Assembly (NCBI GenBank): GCA_010093515.1
Contig: MU001672.1
Coordinates: 1,093,508 to 1,157,507 of the forward strand
From: Lineolata rhizophorae
Taxonomy: Eukaryota > Ascomycota > Dothideomycetes > Lineolatales > Lineolataceae
Direction of reading: 5' to 3'
DNA: 64,000 nt
Under the pieces are notes generated by a model. It was given only the letters and a program-made list of their open reading frames with translations, searched no databases and was not told the DNA's origin. Every line of letters begins with the position of its first letter. Within the stretch, counting starts at the first letter, position 1. The position numbers were made by a program, and so were the translations under genes. Positions 9,701-23,039 of the stretch are shown here, in pieces.

Positions 9701-11086
9701 GTGCGCCGCCCCATCTCTAGCCTCCTGCTCACAGGTCGGGCCGAAACGCCTGTCGGGTCGATGGCTGATGCGGGCATTTGCAGGTCGGAAGCCGTCGAAG
9801 GTGCCTTGCCCGTAGGCGCCAACTCTCCCCAGAAGCCTCCTCTCGGTTTGTACGCCGAGAAGCTGTCCGGCACCGCCTTCACGGCCCCGCGGGCCGAGAA
9901 CCAGCAGAGTTGGCTGTACCGCATCCTGCCGTCGTCGGCCCACGCCCCGTTCGAGATGCGCGAGTCGTCGACGTACAACACCAACCCGGAGACTAAGCCG
10001 CACGAGAAGATCTACCACATACCCAACCAATTGCGATGGGACCCCTTCGACTTGGACGAGACGGTGGACTGGGTCCACTCCTTACATCTCGTGGCCGGCG
10101 CGGGAGACCCGACCATGAAGCAGGGCGTCGGCATCTTCATCTTCGCCGCGGGCAAGGACATGGACCCGCACGAAGCCTTCTATTCGGCCGACGGCGACTT
10201 TCTCATCGTGCCCCAGCACGGCGTGCTAGACGTCCAGACCGAGCTGGGGAAGCTGCTCGTGCGGCCGAATGAGATCTGCGTGATCCCTCGGGGCATCCGG
10301 TACCGCGTCACGCTTCCGGAGGGACCGGTGCGCGGGTATATCCTCGAGCTGTACCAGGGACACTTTCAGCTGCCCGAGCTAGGCCCGATTGGGAGCAACT
10401 GCCTCGCCAATGCGCGCGATTTCCAGGCCCCCGTGGCCCATTTCGAGGAGGACACGGCGACCGAGTGGCACATCATGGGCAAGTTTGCCGGCCACCTCTT
10501 TGCGGCCAGGCAAACGCACACGCCCTTCGACGTGGCGGCTTGGCACGGTCTCTATTACCCGTACAAGTATGACCTTGGGCGCTTCTCCACCATCGGCTCC
10601 GTCTCCTTCGACCACCCAGACCCGTCCATCTACACCGTCCTCACGGCGCAGAGCGACCACCCAGGCACGGCCGTGGCCGACTTCGTCATCTTCCCCCCGC
10701 GCTGGCTCGTCCAGGAGGACACGTTCCGCCCGCCGTGGTACCACCGCAACACCATGTCCGAGTTCATGGGCCTCATCCACGGCCAGTACGATGCCAAGGA
10801 AGGCGGCGGCTTCAAGCCGGCCGGCGCCAGCTTGCATAACACCATGACGGCGCACGGCCCGGACGCCATCACACACGAGAAGGCGTCCAACGCGGAGCTG
10901 AAGCCGGCCAAGGTAGGCGAAGGCAGCATGGCCTTCATGTTCGAAAGTTGTCTGATGGTGGGCGTCACGGAATGGGGGCTGAAGAAGTGTAAGAAGGTTC
11001 AGGAGGACTACAATTCCGAGAGCTGGGAGCCGCTGAAACCGCATTTCAGACGTCCCGCGAAAGGCAAGAGCCAGAATGGCGCATGA
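9633..11086 (+). CDS. hmgA: Homogentisate 1,2-dioxygenase
   Basis: Exon 1 (9633-9700) and exon 2 (9784-11086) join across an 83-bp intron to give 456 residues, the usual length. The enzyme opens the ring of homogentisate with O2 to form maleylacetoacetate, using ferrous iron. The iron ligands are expected at His343 (WYHRN), Glu349 (MSEF) and His380 (AHGPD), matching His335, Glu341 and His371 of the human enzyme. Further family blocks are [24 protein letters not shown] and [14 protein letters not shown]. The start at 9633 is chosen because [18 protein letters not shown] resembles the N-terminus of fungal homologues. The window carries fumarylacetoacetase and a P450 beside it but no maleylacetoacetate isomerase. 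Confidence 0.95.
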
Positions 11087-12418
11087 AGTGGCGCGTGTGA
11101 CCCGAATTTGCCGACCGATTGTGCCGTCCTATATCTCGTGCACCTTGGTATAATTGTATTACTTCAATCCAGAAAACTATGACTGCAACAACCGTTCTTC
11201 GAACTATCATTCAGACTATCGGATCACTATTATACCTTTAGCATAAAAGACGCATGTCTATCTGCGTGTTCGGCCACAGTGCGTTCTCATAATTCGAGGC
11301 TCTTTGCCGAATGTATTTCTAGGTAACTATGTAATAGGTATGATACTACAGCGGGTAGGATGGCATTACTAACTCACAATCCTAGCGTCATAACACTAGG
11401 ATATTTGAAGTCAAACTTTGTCTGGAGTTTGGCCCTTTATCAATGTGTTAATACGTACTGATGCTAACCTTGTAAACGCCACATGGGAGGACTCAAATTA
11501 TGTAGTGATAATCGGCACTAACATGACCATTACCTAGGCTTGAGGATTCCACATAGATAGGTACACGTCCGATCACTTTACGACCGCACTGAACTCTAAA
11601 AGCATTATAATAGTACAGGCTTCCTGGTGAAGCCAGATAATATCTAGGACTACTAATTTTGGCTTAAGTCATGATTCTAGCAAATCATACTTGCAAATGT
11701 TCACATATTATTTGCTTTAAATGATCTGGATAGGCAAATAGCGCCAATGGCGAATGCGCTGCTATAATCTAGGCTTTTGAAGATATGATGCGTTTTATAC
11801 ATATCCTACTAGGTTTTTTGTCTAAATTACGGTGTATAAGCATGCAATATTAACGTCACCCTAGAACAGGGGCTCAAAATTGCGGGGGTTGTCTCTCCTC
11901 ACTCACTTGGCAGCTATGGAGACAAGAGCATCTATGCTATATGTAGGTGTCTAGTCTCTGTCTAGCTTATAAAGTAGGCCCGCTAGGCTATGCCCTTGGC
12001 TTGTTACGCTATTGAATTTTTGCTATTGACCAAATCTCGAAACCGTGTTATGGGCACAGCAATGTTTACCTGGGCCCATCTCCAGTCTGACACACAAGCA
12101 TACAGTATAGTGCATTGTAAGTTTGCAACTCCAAACAGCAGACTAGGCCGGAAGCCCATATTAGAAACACAATATTTCGAATACTTGCCGTTGAGGTTAT
12201 CTTGTACCCACCCTAGTCGTCCACCAACGATTACAGACGCCCCAATCTTAATCTATGCTGAAATCTGCAATAGAAGATGGACAAATTGCGAAGAGTCCAA
12301 CCTCCAATTCACGTTAGAGCTAACTTATTAGAACAACGGTACTACCGGACAACAAAAATTACAGCTTGATTTGAGACAAAATGAAACCCTAGTAAGAGAA
12401 ACTTGAAAAGCATACCGA

Positions 12419-13614
12419 TCAGGAGCATACAAAGCAGTTGTAAGCTGCAGTATTACTCTCGATGTAAGACCAAACGAGGTGGGCTCGGGAAGTAGCTTGA
12501 GCCACTTGTCTCGCGCCTGCCTCTGCGCGCGATTCTATTGCGCGCCTGTACGCCATTCTGGCCACCTTGTCCACCAAATAGTTTCTAGACATGCCAATGT
12601 GGCCTAGTACCCAATGAATCTGGACTCTGATATCGGCCGAGCCTAGTCGCCTTATTTCGCCAAAAAATTGTTCCACCACAGCATTCCTGTCCTTCCGATT
12701 GTATGTTTTCAGCCTCAGCGAGGCTGGAGTCGAATCATTGTAGATGAAAACCATCGGAGGAACGATAGGGTCGCGAGAATCGACGGATATTTCCATTGGC
12801 TGTACAAGACTTAGGGCTTGGCAATGGCGGCATCCTCGATGAATTCAAGCTGTTCGCTGCTCAGTGATCCTGAGAACCAAATACTATCTGTGATCCACTC
12901 GGATTTCTGGGGTCATGGACATATCTTCCAATTGACAGACACACCTGCGATGTGTTTATCGATCACACAAGAACCTCCTGTCCGGAAGACGAAACGTCTT
13001 TGGGTCGGTAGCCCGTGTTTTGTCCTCCCTATAGGCGAATTTCAGAGTTCCAGTCTAATCCTGTATCGTCGCTGTTACATGCTTTAAAGCCAATATCTTG
13101 TTCGACAATGTCTGTCCGTCTGCGCCTAGGATAGGCAGGTCAAACAGGGAGAGGCTGTTCAACTCAAAGCCATTTCTTTTTCCCTTGTGACATAGTTTCC
13201 ATTCTCCAATGTGCAGGGGTTCTCCTGCCGCCGAGGCGAAATGCGTCCCCTCTTGCGCTGTTCCATTAGGCGAGAAGGTTGATCTGGCTCTTCTGATCAT
13301 TCTTGTTCTGAAAGCGTCTCTGTGTCTACCTCTAGCCAAGCTCGCCAAGGTCTCACTACAGGCGGTCTTTACAGGCGCACGTGATTAGAGGCCTGTGAAT
13401 TTTGGTTGTTAGCTTCGCTTGATTGCAGTTCTAGTAGAAGTGTACGAACGTGTTGCGCTTCGTCGGACGGCGATTGTTTAAGTAGTTCAGCTGGCTCCTG
13501 TAAAGTTCGCTCGGTTGTAAGTTTCAAGGAATCTTCAGCAGCTTTGGACGAGGGCAACGAGATGAGCGAGCATCCATCTTGTTCTTCGCACAGCTGTGTC
13601 TGACTATCTGCCAT
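12419..13614 (-). mobile_element. Decayed non-LTR retroelement piece with RNase H remnant
   Basis: On the minus strand the best-kept part, about 12796-12419, reads as the C-terminal half of a retroelement RNase H: VFIYNDS resembles the VxxxTDS strand and WVLGHIGMSRNYLVDKVARMA resembles the WVPGHxGxxGNExAD motif of Tad/I-type LINEs. The stretch upstream to 13614 looks like further element sequence, spread over more than one frame with several breaks. It is clearly a fossil. No reverse transcriptase domain, target-site duplication or 3' tail was recognised, so the family assignment is tentative and the outer ends are approximate. Confidence 0.5.
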
Positions 13615-13869
13615 CTATACGACCGGGACGAGGTACGGGTTGGGGGCGGCCGAATGGGAGGAGGGCGCCATGTCCGTAGGTGTGGGAAGAAAATGTGTGT
13701 GGGGTAGCTGGTCTGCTGCAGCCATAGGCAAACTAGGTGCGGTCGCGCATAGAGCTAATACTGCCTATATTCTTTGCTAATTTCAAATAGAAAACTGAAA
13801 TCCTAAGGATATAGTATTGTGAGATTTACTGAAGCTAGAAAGGCGTGCTTCTTAAAAGGATTAAAAAAA

Positions 13870-13896
13870 TGGTAGGAGGACCAGGACTCGAACATA
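13870..13896 (-). other. tRNA 3'-end-like sequence including CCA
   Basis: Read on the minus strand, a T-loop TTCGAGT is followed by a 5-nt stem half CCTGG, a 7-nt acceptor half TCCTCCT, discriminator A and CCA, then a run of T. The layout matches the 3' end of a mature tRNA exactly, but the 5' stem of the T arm fits poorly and no matching 5' acceptor half is nearby, so it is not a tRNA gene. It may come from reverse transcription of a tRNA, or be a primer-binding site of a decayed LTR-type element. Confidence 0.4.
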
Positions 13897-13976
13897 GAAC
13901 AGATAAATAAAATACGTGTATTATTCCTAATTAGGAAAATCTTTATCGACAGGAGCAAAACAAAGCCCTAGACTTC

Positions 13977-14003
13977 TAGCTCGAAAGTCTAGGTGAACCA
14001 AAG
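13977..14003. repeat. Hairpin-forming inverted repeat
   Basis: CCTAGACTT and AAGTCTAGG form a perfect 9-bp stem around a short loop. It sits about 80 bases from the tRNA-like sequence in the AT-rich island. Positions are read by eye and may be off by a few bases. Function unknown. Confidence 0.5.
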
Positions 14004-16525
14004 CCCGCCCATGACACTAATCGCCGCAGGGTGATGAGACTTATGGCACCTGAGAATACACTCATCAGAAACCAGTAAGCTAATCACTACCGCGGCGAAT
14101 AGAGTCAGTCGGCGCACCTCGACGGTGCCAACGGAGCTTGTGCTCGTATTCCATATTGTTTGTTAGAGCTAAGCCAACTAGGCCATCGGGAATACGCTTG
14201 TTCAGCATAAGATTTGACCAAAAAAAAATATAACTACCAATTTCACCCGCAAGCAAAAAAAGAACATGCCAGCCACCCTAGAAGAATCCTAGCTATATTC
14301 TTTCCAAGCCTTATCAATTCATACGCGTTATCATGACTACGATGCCTTCGTCGCTTATTCAGCTCGTGCTTCGCAGCGAGTTCGAAGAGAGACAACACCT
14401 ACTTTAGATGCTTTACCTCGCTGCTCTTGTACCTTTCGATTACCCTCTTAACGTATTACCTTCTCTTACCAGGGCGCAAATATGTTCGTTATGTCAATGC
14501 ACCATAGGTTAGGACTAAAACATATTACGTCGGGAATATTTTCGTAGCGCGAATGCATCCTAGTCGGGAACGACGTCCTTTACGCACTGCCAAGAAATGG
14601 CACACCGAAATCTTAAAGACTGCTAATGCTCCTGTAAAAGCATTTAATACCTCTTCCGTTATGTAGCTAAGAACAATAAGCTAGCGTAATTGAAGGAATC
14701 ATACGCTCTCTTTCCCGTTGAAGGGTTGCGAGGTATCTTAGACTATTCTAACCTACGGAGTTGAGGTAGAAAGTAAACACAAAAGTAGAACATAGCGACT
14801 ACATTCCCGCCTAAAGAGGAGCCTAGTAGCAGCGCGCTATTGGGAATCTAGTGATTTGGAAATAAACTAAAAGGGAAAGAGCTAAAACCTCCTGCCGGGC
14901 CATCTCGAGACATGAACTTATCGTACCGGGCTGATAGAGGAGCTCGATTCATTGCACTAGCCGTATGCGGTACGTCGGCTGAGGCATCAACTCTCTAACG
15001 TTGTACGACACCTTACCTGGTGTTGGGATTATGCTTTGGGTCTTAAGGAATGTCGGTCGTATGGCGATAAACGACGGCAAAGTCTCTCGTGATGTCTGTG
15101 AGACGACAGAAGCGCATGCTAGAAATGGTAAATGAAACCGTCTCCGCTGTTGAAGCGGGCCCCTATAGCGCCACTTCAAGCCGCTAAAGAGTAGCGAAGG
15201 GAACAGAGGCAAGGGATTCTCAAAGAAAGCTGATTTCCACTAGCATGCTTATAGGTGAGAGAAAGATGGTGTTTTCTACAGTGGAAATTTAGAAAGGCGT
15301 AGCGAAGGGATTCAGTCTCACCGAATGGGCAGAAACAGAATGACATTGTGAGAAAGCAAATCTTATATTCTGTCGCCATATACTTGTATGATAGTTGATA
15401 TCGCTTTGACAAGCATCTAGATGAAAAGCGCCACACTGCACAGGTTTGCGCAAATGAATGTGCCTTCATCTGAACGACGACAGCGGTCTAAAATATTTGC
15501 ACAGGAAAGCAAAGAATTCGTCCTGTCTACTCAGCGTGTGGTCGGAGTCTTCTGTGATGATAATGTCAATTGACCTCTATTAGAAATAAATACACGGTTT
15601 GAAGCTATGCTGGCATTGGCTCATGAATATATATAGAGAGGGCAGGCAGGCGCCATCAATGAACGAAAGAGAAGTCTCGCGCAGGAACACTTGAGGTGTC
15701 GTTGATTCTAAGAAAGCTACTTGTAGTACTTACGTGCTAGTGCTTCGCTAAACATACTTAATATAGGATAGGCATCCAAGGGTTTTCAAAAAGCTTTGGT
15801 AGTTGGACGCTTTGCCGCATCGAGCCTCGGGCACACATATGTAGTACTCTACTCCTCGAAATGAATGAAAAGAGTATATGTGAATTTACTAGGAGAATTT
15901 GATGGCTTGTTGTGCAAATTTAGTGCGCTAACTATAGAAATATGGTAGGAGTCTGGCACGCTAGCTGCAATGTGTCTGCGTGACGTCATTTGGTGGAAAT
16001 ATTGAACGATGAATGGCTTTCCCAGCGTGGTTCAATATTCACAAAGTGTCGGCATCACATTTAGAAGCCTTTTCTGCTATAGCGAAACTAAAAGTGCTTT
16101 TTGGATGGCAGAACGCGAAAATCTCTTGCCTTCAGAGTCTGGATGCTCAGCGTTCCTAACGAATGCTGAGCCATTGCTTAATGTAATTCAATCCTGACAC
16201 CTGTGCAAAGGAGCTTTTATCCCCATTCCATCTTCACGTAATCCTTGATAGAAAATTGGAGTTAAGGGGTGTTGGACGCTAGTACTAACATCTCAGGGGA
16301 CGAAGGCAATGTTCTTTTCTAAAGCACGTTTTGAACTCTATATTGGTAACCTACTAAGCTGAGCCCGTTGCCGAGGTGGTTATTAGCGTTCTCGCGTATG
16401 TCTAGGGCCTTTTTTTATAATTAATTTATTTTAATAGCTGCTAAGGTGTTAACCGACCTAACTAGACAATCGCACTTCCTTTGGCTCCTACCAACATACT
16501 TCCGGCCTCGGGGTTCTGAAATTTC

Positions 16526-18054
16526 TCACACTTCATCGTCTTCTTCATCAATGACCCTTCTCCGCTTTGATCTTGCCCCCCCAACGGCAACCTCATCCGA
16601 TGCCTCGCGCTCGTCTGCTGCCGGCCTGTTCCTTTTCGGGCTCGTCTTTTTCGTGCGTGGAGCAAGCTCTAATTCCTCTTCATCCTCGTCATCTTCTACA
16701 ATTTCAGGCTCCTCATCACTGCCCGCGATGAAATCGTCCTCCTCATCATACTCATCCTGCCTAGCCCTGCCGCGGCCGAACCCTTCATCCTCGTCACTAT
16801 AATCGTCACGCCTCGACGCCCTGTGTCCCTTCGCTCTGCTCCTGCCATCTTCTCCGGCACCTGCACCACCGCCGTAAGTCCTGATTCCACTCCTCGCCAT
16901 TGCACGCCCGGACCGCTCACGCTCTCGTATCTCTTGAGCCTCGCGCCTGCGCTGGTTGCGCAGGCGGTCCTTCTCCGCCTGCTCGGCCTCGCGCTTGGCT
17001 TTCTCCGGGTCTTCGTCGATGGTGACAAGCGTCGACTCACCGTTAGCTTCCGGGTCTCGCGCGCGAATAGCAGCCGCCATGTTCTCTTGCAGTCGCTGAA
17101 TAGCTTGATTCGTGGCCGTGGAATCCGCAGGTGGTGTGACCGTGAGGCCCGAGGTGATCTTGTTCGTAACTCGGAGGAACCCTGCCGATTGGGACGGCGC
17201 GCAGAGGTAAGTAAAGGAATCCTTTGACGGGTCGTATGGAGGCTGGCCACGCTTAGCAACTCGCGATGTTGGTGTTGGCTTAGGCGGATTATACTGAGGA
17301 GGCGCGAGCGGGTTGCTGTCGATCTCGAACTGATTTAGCGGGTCTGACGCGAGTTGGAGGGTCAGCGAACCATCGGACCAGCGAAGCACGCGAGCATTTG
17401 ACTGGAGATCCGATGGATTCGAAGGAGAGCGGCGCCAACGAATGGCCGACATGGCAGTAGTATAGGGAGAGAAGGATTCGGACGGAGCACCGCCTTTGGA
17501 ACGGTTGTCAATCGTTGGAGGCCGGAAGGTGCGCGGATTCCATGCGGCGGGTTCGATGTCGAGGAAGGTGGGAACTTTGAATAGGTAGAGCTGTAAACGG
17601 TGCATTAGTATAGGCTACCGCTTGAAAGAGTTCGCTTGTTGCCATAGGTACCTCGTTATCACTAGGTTCTGGAACGCCATTCCTACTAAGCTCGACTGTG
17701 ACATACTTGTACGTAGAGGTCTCCTCGGGTTCGTCTGGCGTGCCAGCTGCCGCGGCGCGATCGTTCCTACCATCATCGTCGCCAGAATCTAGCTCTTCAT
17801 CATCGAGCTGGCGCTTCTTGCTATAACAGCGTCAGCGAATAGAAGTTCGGGCGCATAAGGGCCAAGTGAAAACCTTACACTGGCTCGTGGTCGAAGTCGG
17901 CGTCGTCGTCTTCACCGTCTCCGAACAAGTCATCGTCTTCAATCCCATCACCACCATCATTTTCGAGCTGGCTGCCCTCGGCTTGGTCGTCCTCGACTGA
18001 ATGGACTGGACGGCCGGCGTCTGACGCGGCGCTTTCGCCTTCAGAGCTGGACAT
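16526..18054 (-). CDS. leo1: Leo1, Paf1 complex subunit
   Basis: Exons 18054-17879, 17820-17652 and 17590-16526 join in phase to 469 residues. An acidic Ser/Glu/Asp-rich N-terminus (1-58) ends in a basic patch (VKKRQLDDEEL). The Leo1 core begins with TYKYVTVELSRNGVPEPSDNELYLFKVPTFLDIEP, spanning the second intron, and continues through MSAIRWRRS and SNARVLRWSDGSLTLQLAS. A charged helix (EDPEKAKREAEQAEKDRLRNQRRREAQE) and an acidic, Lys/Arg-tipped tail follow. Leo1 works in the nucleus with Paf1, Ctr9, Cdc73 and Rtf1 on elongating RNA polymerase II and supports histone marks. It is divergent from mob2 across 969 bp. Confidence 0.93.
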
Positions 18055-19023
18055 TTTGGACCAAGTGAGCGATGCCAGTAGACAAAAGGATGCGCAAACT
18101 CAGGCGGTACAAAAGCTTAGAGAGCAAGAGGTAACTGGGCGGTCAGCACGCCAGAAATGCGCCCAGGCGGAGGTTGGTGGCGATGGGCGATGGGTGAGAG
18201 GGAGCTGAAAGACGCGGGCGCGGCGCGGCGGAATACCAACAACAGCAGAAGGCAAGCAGGTGCGTGTCGGGCAGTTGGAGGTTGCGGCGCGGCTTCCGCC
18301 ATTCGCGCTGCCCAGCACCGACCGGGGAAGGCGCCCGCTTGGAGGGGGCGCCCGTGCCCGAGGGACCGACCACAAGCGCTCTGCTGGATGCCCCCAAACT
18401 CCTGACAACTCCCTTACTTTGTTCCGCTTCGATATTCGCTCCCTTCCTTCTTCTGATACTGCCGCTAGCGGGTTAGGACCAAAGGCATTCGCAAAACTTT
18501 CGCTTTGAATCTCGCCTACAAGCTTCCGATCGTCAGTTGAACAGAAGAGCGGGAAGCAGGATCCCGTCTTAACCATGACCTCTTTCTTGTGAGTCTCTAC
18601 ATAAGCTTCCATAGGCGCATGTCTGGTGCAGCTGCATTAGATCGGCCTGCCTGCTGCATGCGTGCTGTCATGCCAAATCACCGCAGTAATAAAAGACCGC
18701 TGCTGCTGTGCTGCAAATTAGCTTCAGCACAACCTCTTCGCCCAGGGCCTGGCTCAAGCATTCACACACTCCCTTTTCCATGAGACCCCGGCGCTCATTG
18801 GCAATGGTTTCACCTCTTCCTTTCTACCTCCGTGTTCAAGTGTCCCCAACTTGGTATTCTACGGTTTCACATTTCGGCGGATTTACTGGCCGCCCGACAT
18901 TTCTGCGGCGCGGATAGTGCGACGGTTGTGTGAATCTTTCCAGATCGTTTTTTTCCCCCTCCATTTGCCTAGTTTCCACTGCGCGACAGATACCACAATA
19001 AACTCCTACGGACTAACCAAGGT
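18055..19023. promoter_or_regulatory. Divergent leo1/mob2 control region
   Basis: This 969 bp spacer separates two start codons pointing outward. A CCAAT box in reverse (ATTGG) lies at 18797-18801, and the mob2 side has pyrimidine-rich stretches (for example around 18950-18975) as is common near fungal transcription starts. ORFs of up to 170 codons in it are GC-driven and show no family features. Confidence 0.6.
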
Positions 19024-20142
19024 ATGGCGGATGAGGACAGACGCTCGTTCGGCCGGAAAGCCGACAAGGGCGACTCAAGGAGGGACGGCCAGCAAACGCC
19101 CTCGCCGACGTCCTACACAGGCTCGCAGACCTCGTTGCCCGGCATATCGGCACCTCAAATGCCCCATTCGCCGGCCCTTTCCGCTGCCATGTCTGTCGAG
19201 AGCCAGAGTTCCGAATTCCAAGCCTCGGCCAACCGCAAGCCGCCGTTTTTCTTCCGGGAGGAGTATGCTGGCTTGATTGTCAAAGGCAACTTCATGACCC
19301 TAGCCGCAAAACCTGTTCATGTTGAGGAAGGTGAATGGCTGGCGCATCAAGGTTCGCTATTTCGTTTGGCGTGTACGGTGGTTGCTCTACTTATATTGAT
19401 CATACTGGTAGTGGTTGAGCAGTTCCGACTACTTGAAGGAATGCTGGCTATCATCAAAGTCATCGACGACCGGACTGGCAAGCCTATTTGCAATCAAGAG
19501 ACCTGTCCAACCATGTCGGCGGCTGGGTAGGTCATGCCTTTCTATTAACTCATTGTATTTCTCGGATCTAATGTTTCCAGGCACACATACGCGTGGCTCG
19601 ACCAGCAGCGCAAGCCTATCAAGATCCCTGCGTGCAGCTACATTCACCATGTCCAAAAGTGGATCAATGGCAAGATTTCCGACCCAAATCTCTTCCCCAC
19701 AGACACGTCTTTTGCGCTGCCCTCTGCCTACGCCTCCGGCGGCATGAACACGCCTGGTGCTTCCACGCCGATCCCTGCTGGCCCTACCAACCTTGACGCC
19801 TCACTTAACAGCCTCGCGGGCAAGGAGTGGCTCGGCAGGTCGTCGGGTTTCCCGGAGAATTTTGAGGGCGACATCAAGAGCATATATCGTCAAATGGCGC
19901 GGTGCTATGCTCACATTTACCACGGGCACTGGTTGGACCCTTTCTGGCACATCAATGCCTACAAGGAGCTCAACACGTGTTTCATTCACTTCGTGAACGT
20001 GGGCAAACTCTTTGGACTGATTGCAGACAAAGAGATGGAGCCGATGCAGCCGCTGATCGACCTCTGGCAGGAGAAAGGCCTGTTGCCTTCAGCGCAGCAG
20101 ACTGGTAGCAGGCCTGAGGCGGGACAAGGCGCGGCGGCCTAG
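19024..20142 (+). CDS. mob2: Mob2-type activator of NDR/Cbk1 kinase
   Basis: Exons 19024-19351, 19412-19526 and 19581-20142 give 334 residues. After a disordered Ser/Gln-rich N-terminus (1-75), the Mob domain runs from about residue 80 with LIVKGNFMTLAAKPVHVEEGEWLAHQVVEQ, CNQETCPTM, HTYAWLD, KWINGKISDPNLFPTD and CYAHIYHGHW. Zinc ligands Cys136, Cys141, His259 and His264 are all present. The C-terminal EMEPMQPLIDLWQEKG resembles Mob2 more than Mob1. Mob2 binds and activates NDR-family kinases (Cbk1/COT1), controlling polarity and hyphal growth. Intron 1 is 60 bp, divides by three and has no stop in frame, so it could be retained without breaking the protein. A Ser/Pro insert (about 198-235) interrupts the domain. 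Confidence 0.92.
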
Positions 20143-22026
<1,884 letters not shown>

Positions 22027-23039
22027 ACAGCCTCTGGAGTGCGCGCCCCGAACGTCATGTACTTGTCCGTCTTATGAGAAAGCCATTTTCTCCTCAAATG
22101 TCTGCCTGCTGCATGAATTATTTGGTGTCCCATCAACCCGCGCTTTTCTGTTCCCTACCCCTCGACCGAATGTTCATCCATCATCCTTCAAGCCGTCTTC
22201 TCTCGTTGTGCTTGGCGTGCGTGAAGTGAGAAAGGATGGCAGTGTTGTGTGGGTTGTATGGTGTGGTGGAGATACAGTGGAAGGAGGTTAGACCAAATTA
22301 CTCTAGGGTAGAGAGAATTTGGAGAAATCGAATTTGTTGCGTTGGGACAGACGGATGGAAAGGTTTCTCCTGGTTCAATCGGCGGTTCTGGGGTTGTGGG
22401 ATGGATAGCGGTCTTGACTATTAGTGCTTTGATTAGTGTGGTGTAGTTCCCTTTCTGGTGGGTGTGCTTTTCCACAGTTTTGTGTCCGGAGTTATCTATT
22501 TCCTGCTAGCAAAGTGACATTTGTCTTGATTTCCTCTAGAACCTGGGTCCCCCAAGTGGTGCCGATCATTACACTTGCTTTCCCACCCATCGCCTCATTA
22601 GCTAAGCTGGAACGTTTGCATTTCCTAGGGCTTACTATACTTCTCTATGATGAGCGTTTACATGCTAATCAGGTGAGTCGTTTATTCTCGGCGCCCCTAG
22701 TTTTCTTGCGCGATCCGTAATAGTCTGCGAGGGGTATTACGTTTAGCTATAGTAATCTTAGAATACACGTAGCCATTCTCAAAAGACGAGAAGGCACCTG
22801 GTCTCCGAACTCAAGTCTGGATACGAGAAGGACGCCTTCCAGAACGGAACGATTACTCGAACAGAAGTCCGCAAAGTCATCCATTCCTCTCATGTACCCG
22901 CACATCCAGAACCGCCAAAACATTGTGCCTCAGAGAGTGAATCTCCAGAAAATCCCGACACTAGAAAGTTAAACCCAAATGAAACAACCCAATATCCAAC
23001 GAAGCAAACACAATCCCTCACAAAACGAATTCTTGTGCA
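22027..23039. other. Convergent spacer ARF1/CorA-like
   Basis: This 1 kb stretch holds the 3' flanks of two converging genes. It is T-rich on the plus strand and lacks any supported gene. Confidence 0.65.

Larger units (their letters stand above)
11087..16525. other. AT-rich gene desert, probably RIP-affected
   Basis: This 5.4 kb stretch between the convergent genes hmgA and leo1 is visibly richer in A and T than its flanks, with many TA steps. Open frames are short and interrupted. It holds a decayed retroelement piece at 12419-13614, a tRNA 3'-end-like sequence at 13870-13896, a 9-bp-stem hairpin at 13977-14003 and a tRNA-half-like sequence ending in T7 near 16363-16416. Such islands in Pezizomycotina are usually old repeats altered by repeat-induced point mutation; that reading is inference from composition only. 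Confidence 0.7.
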
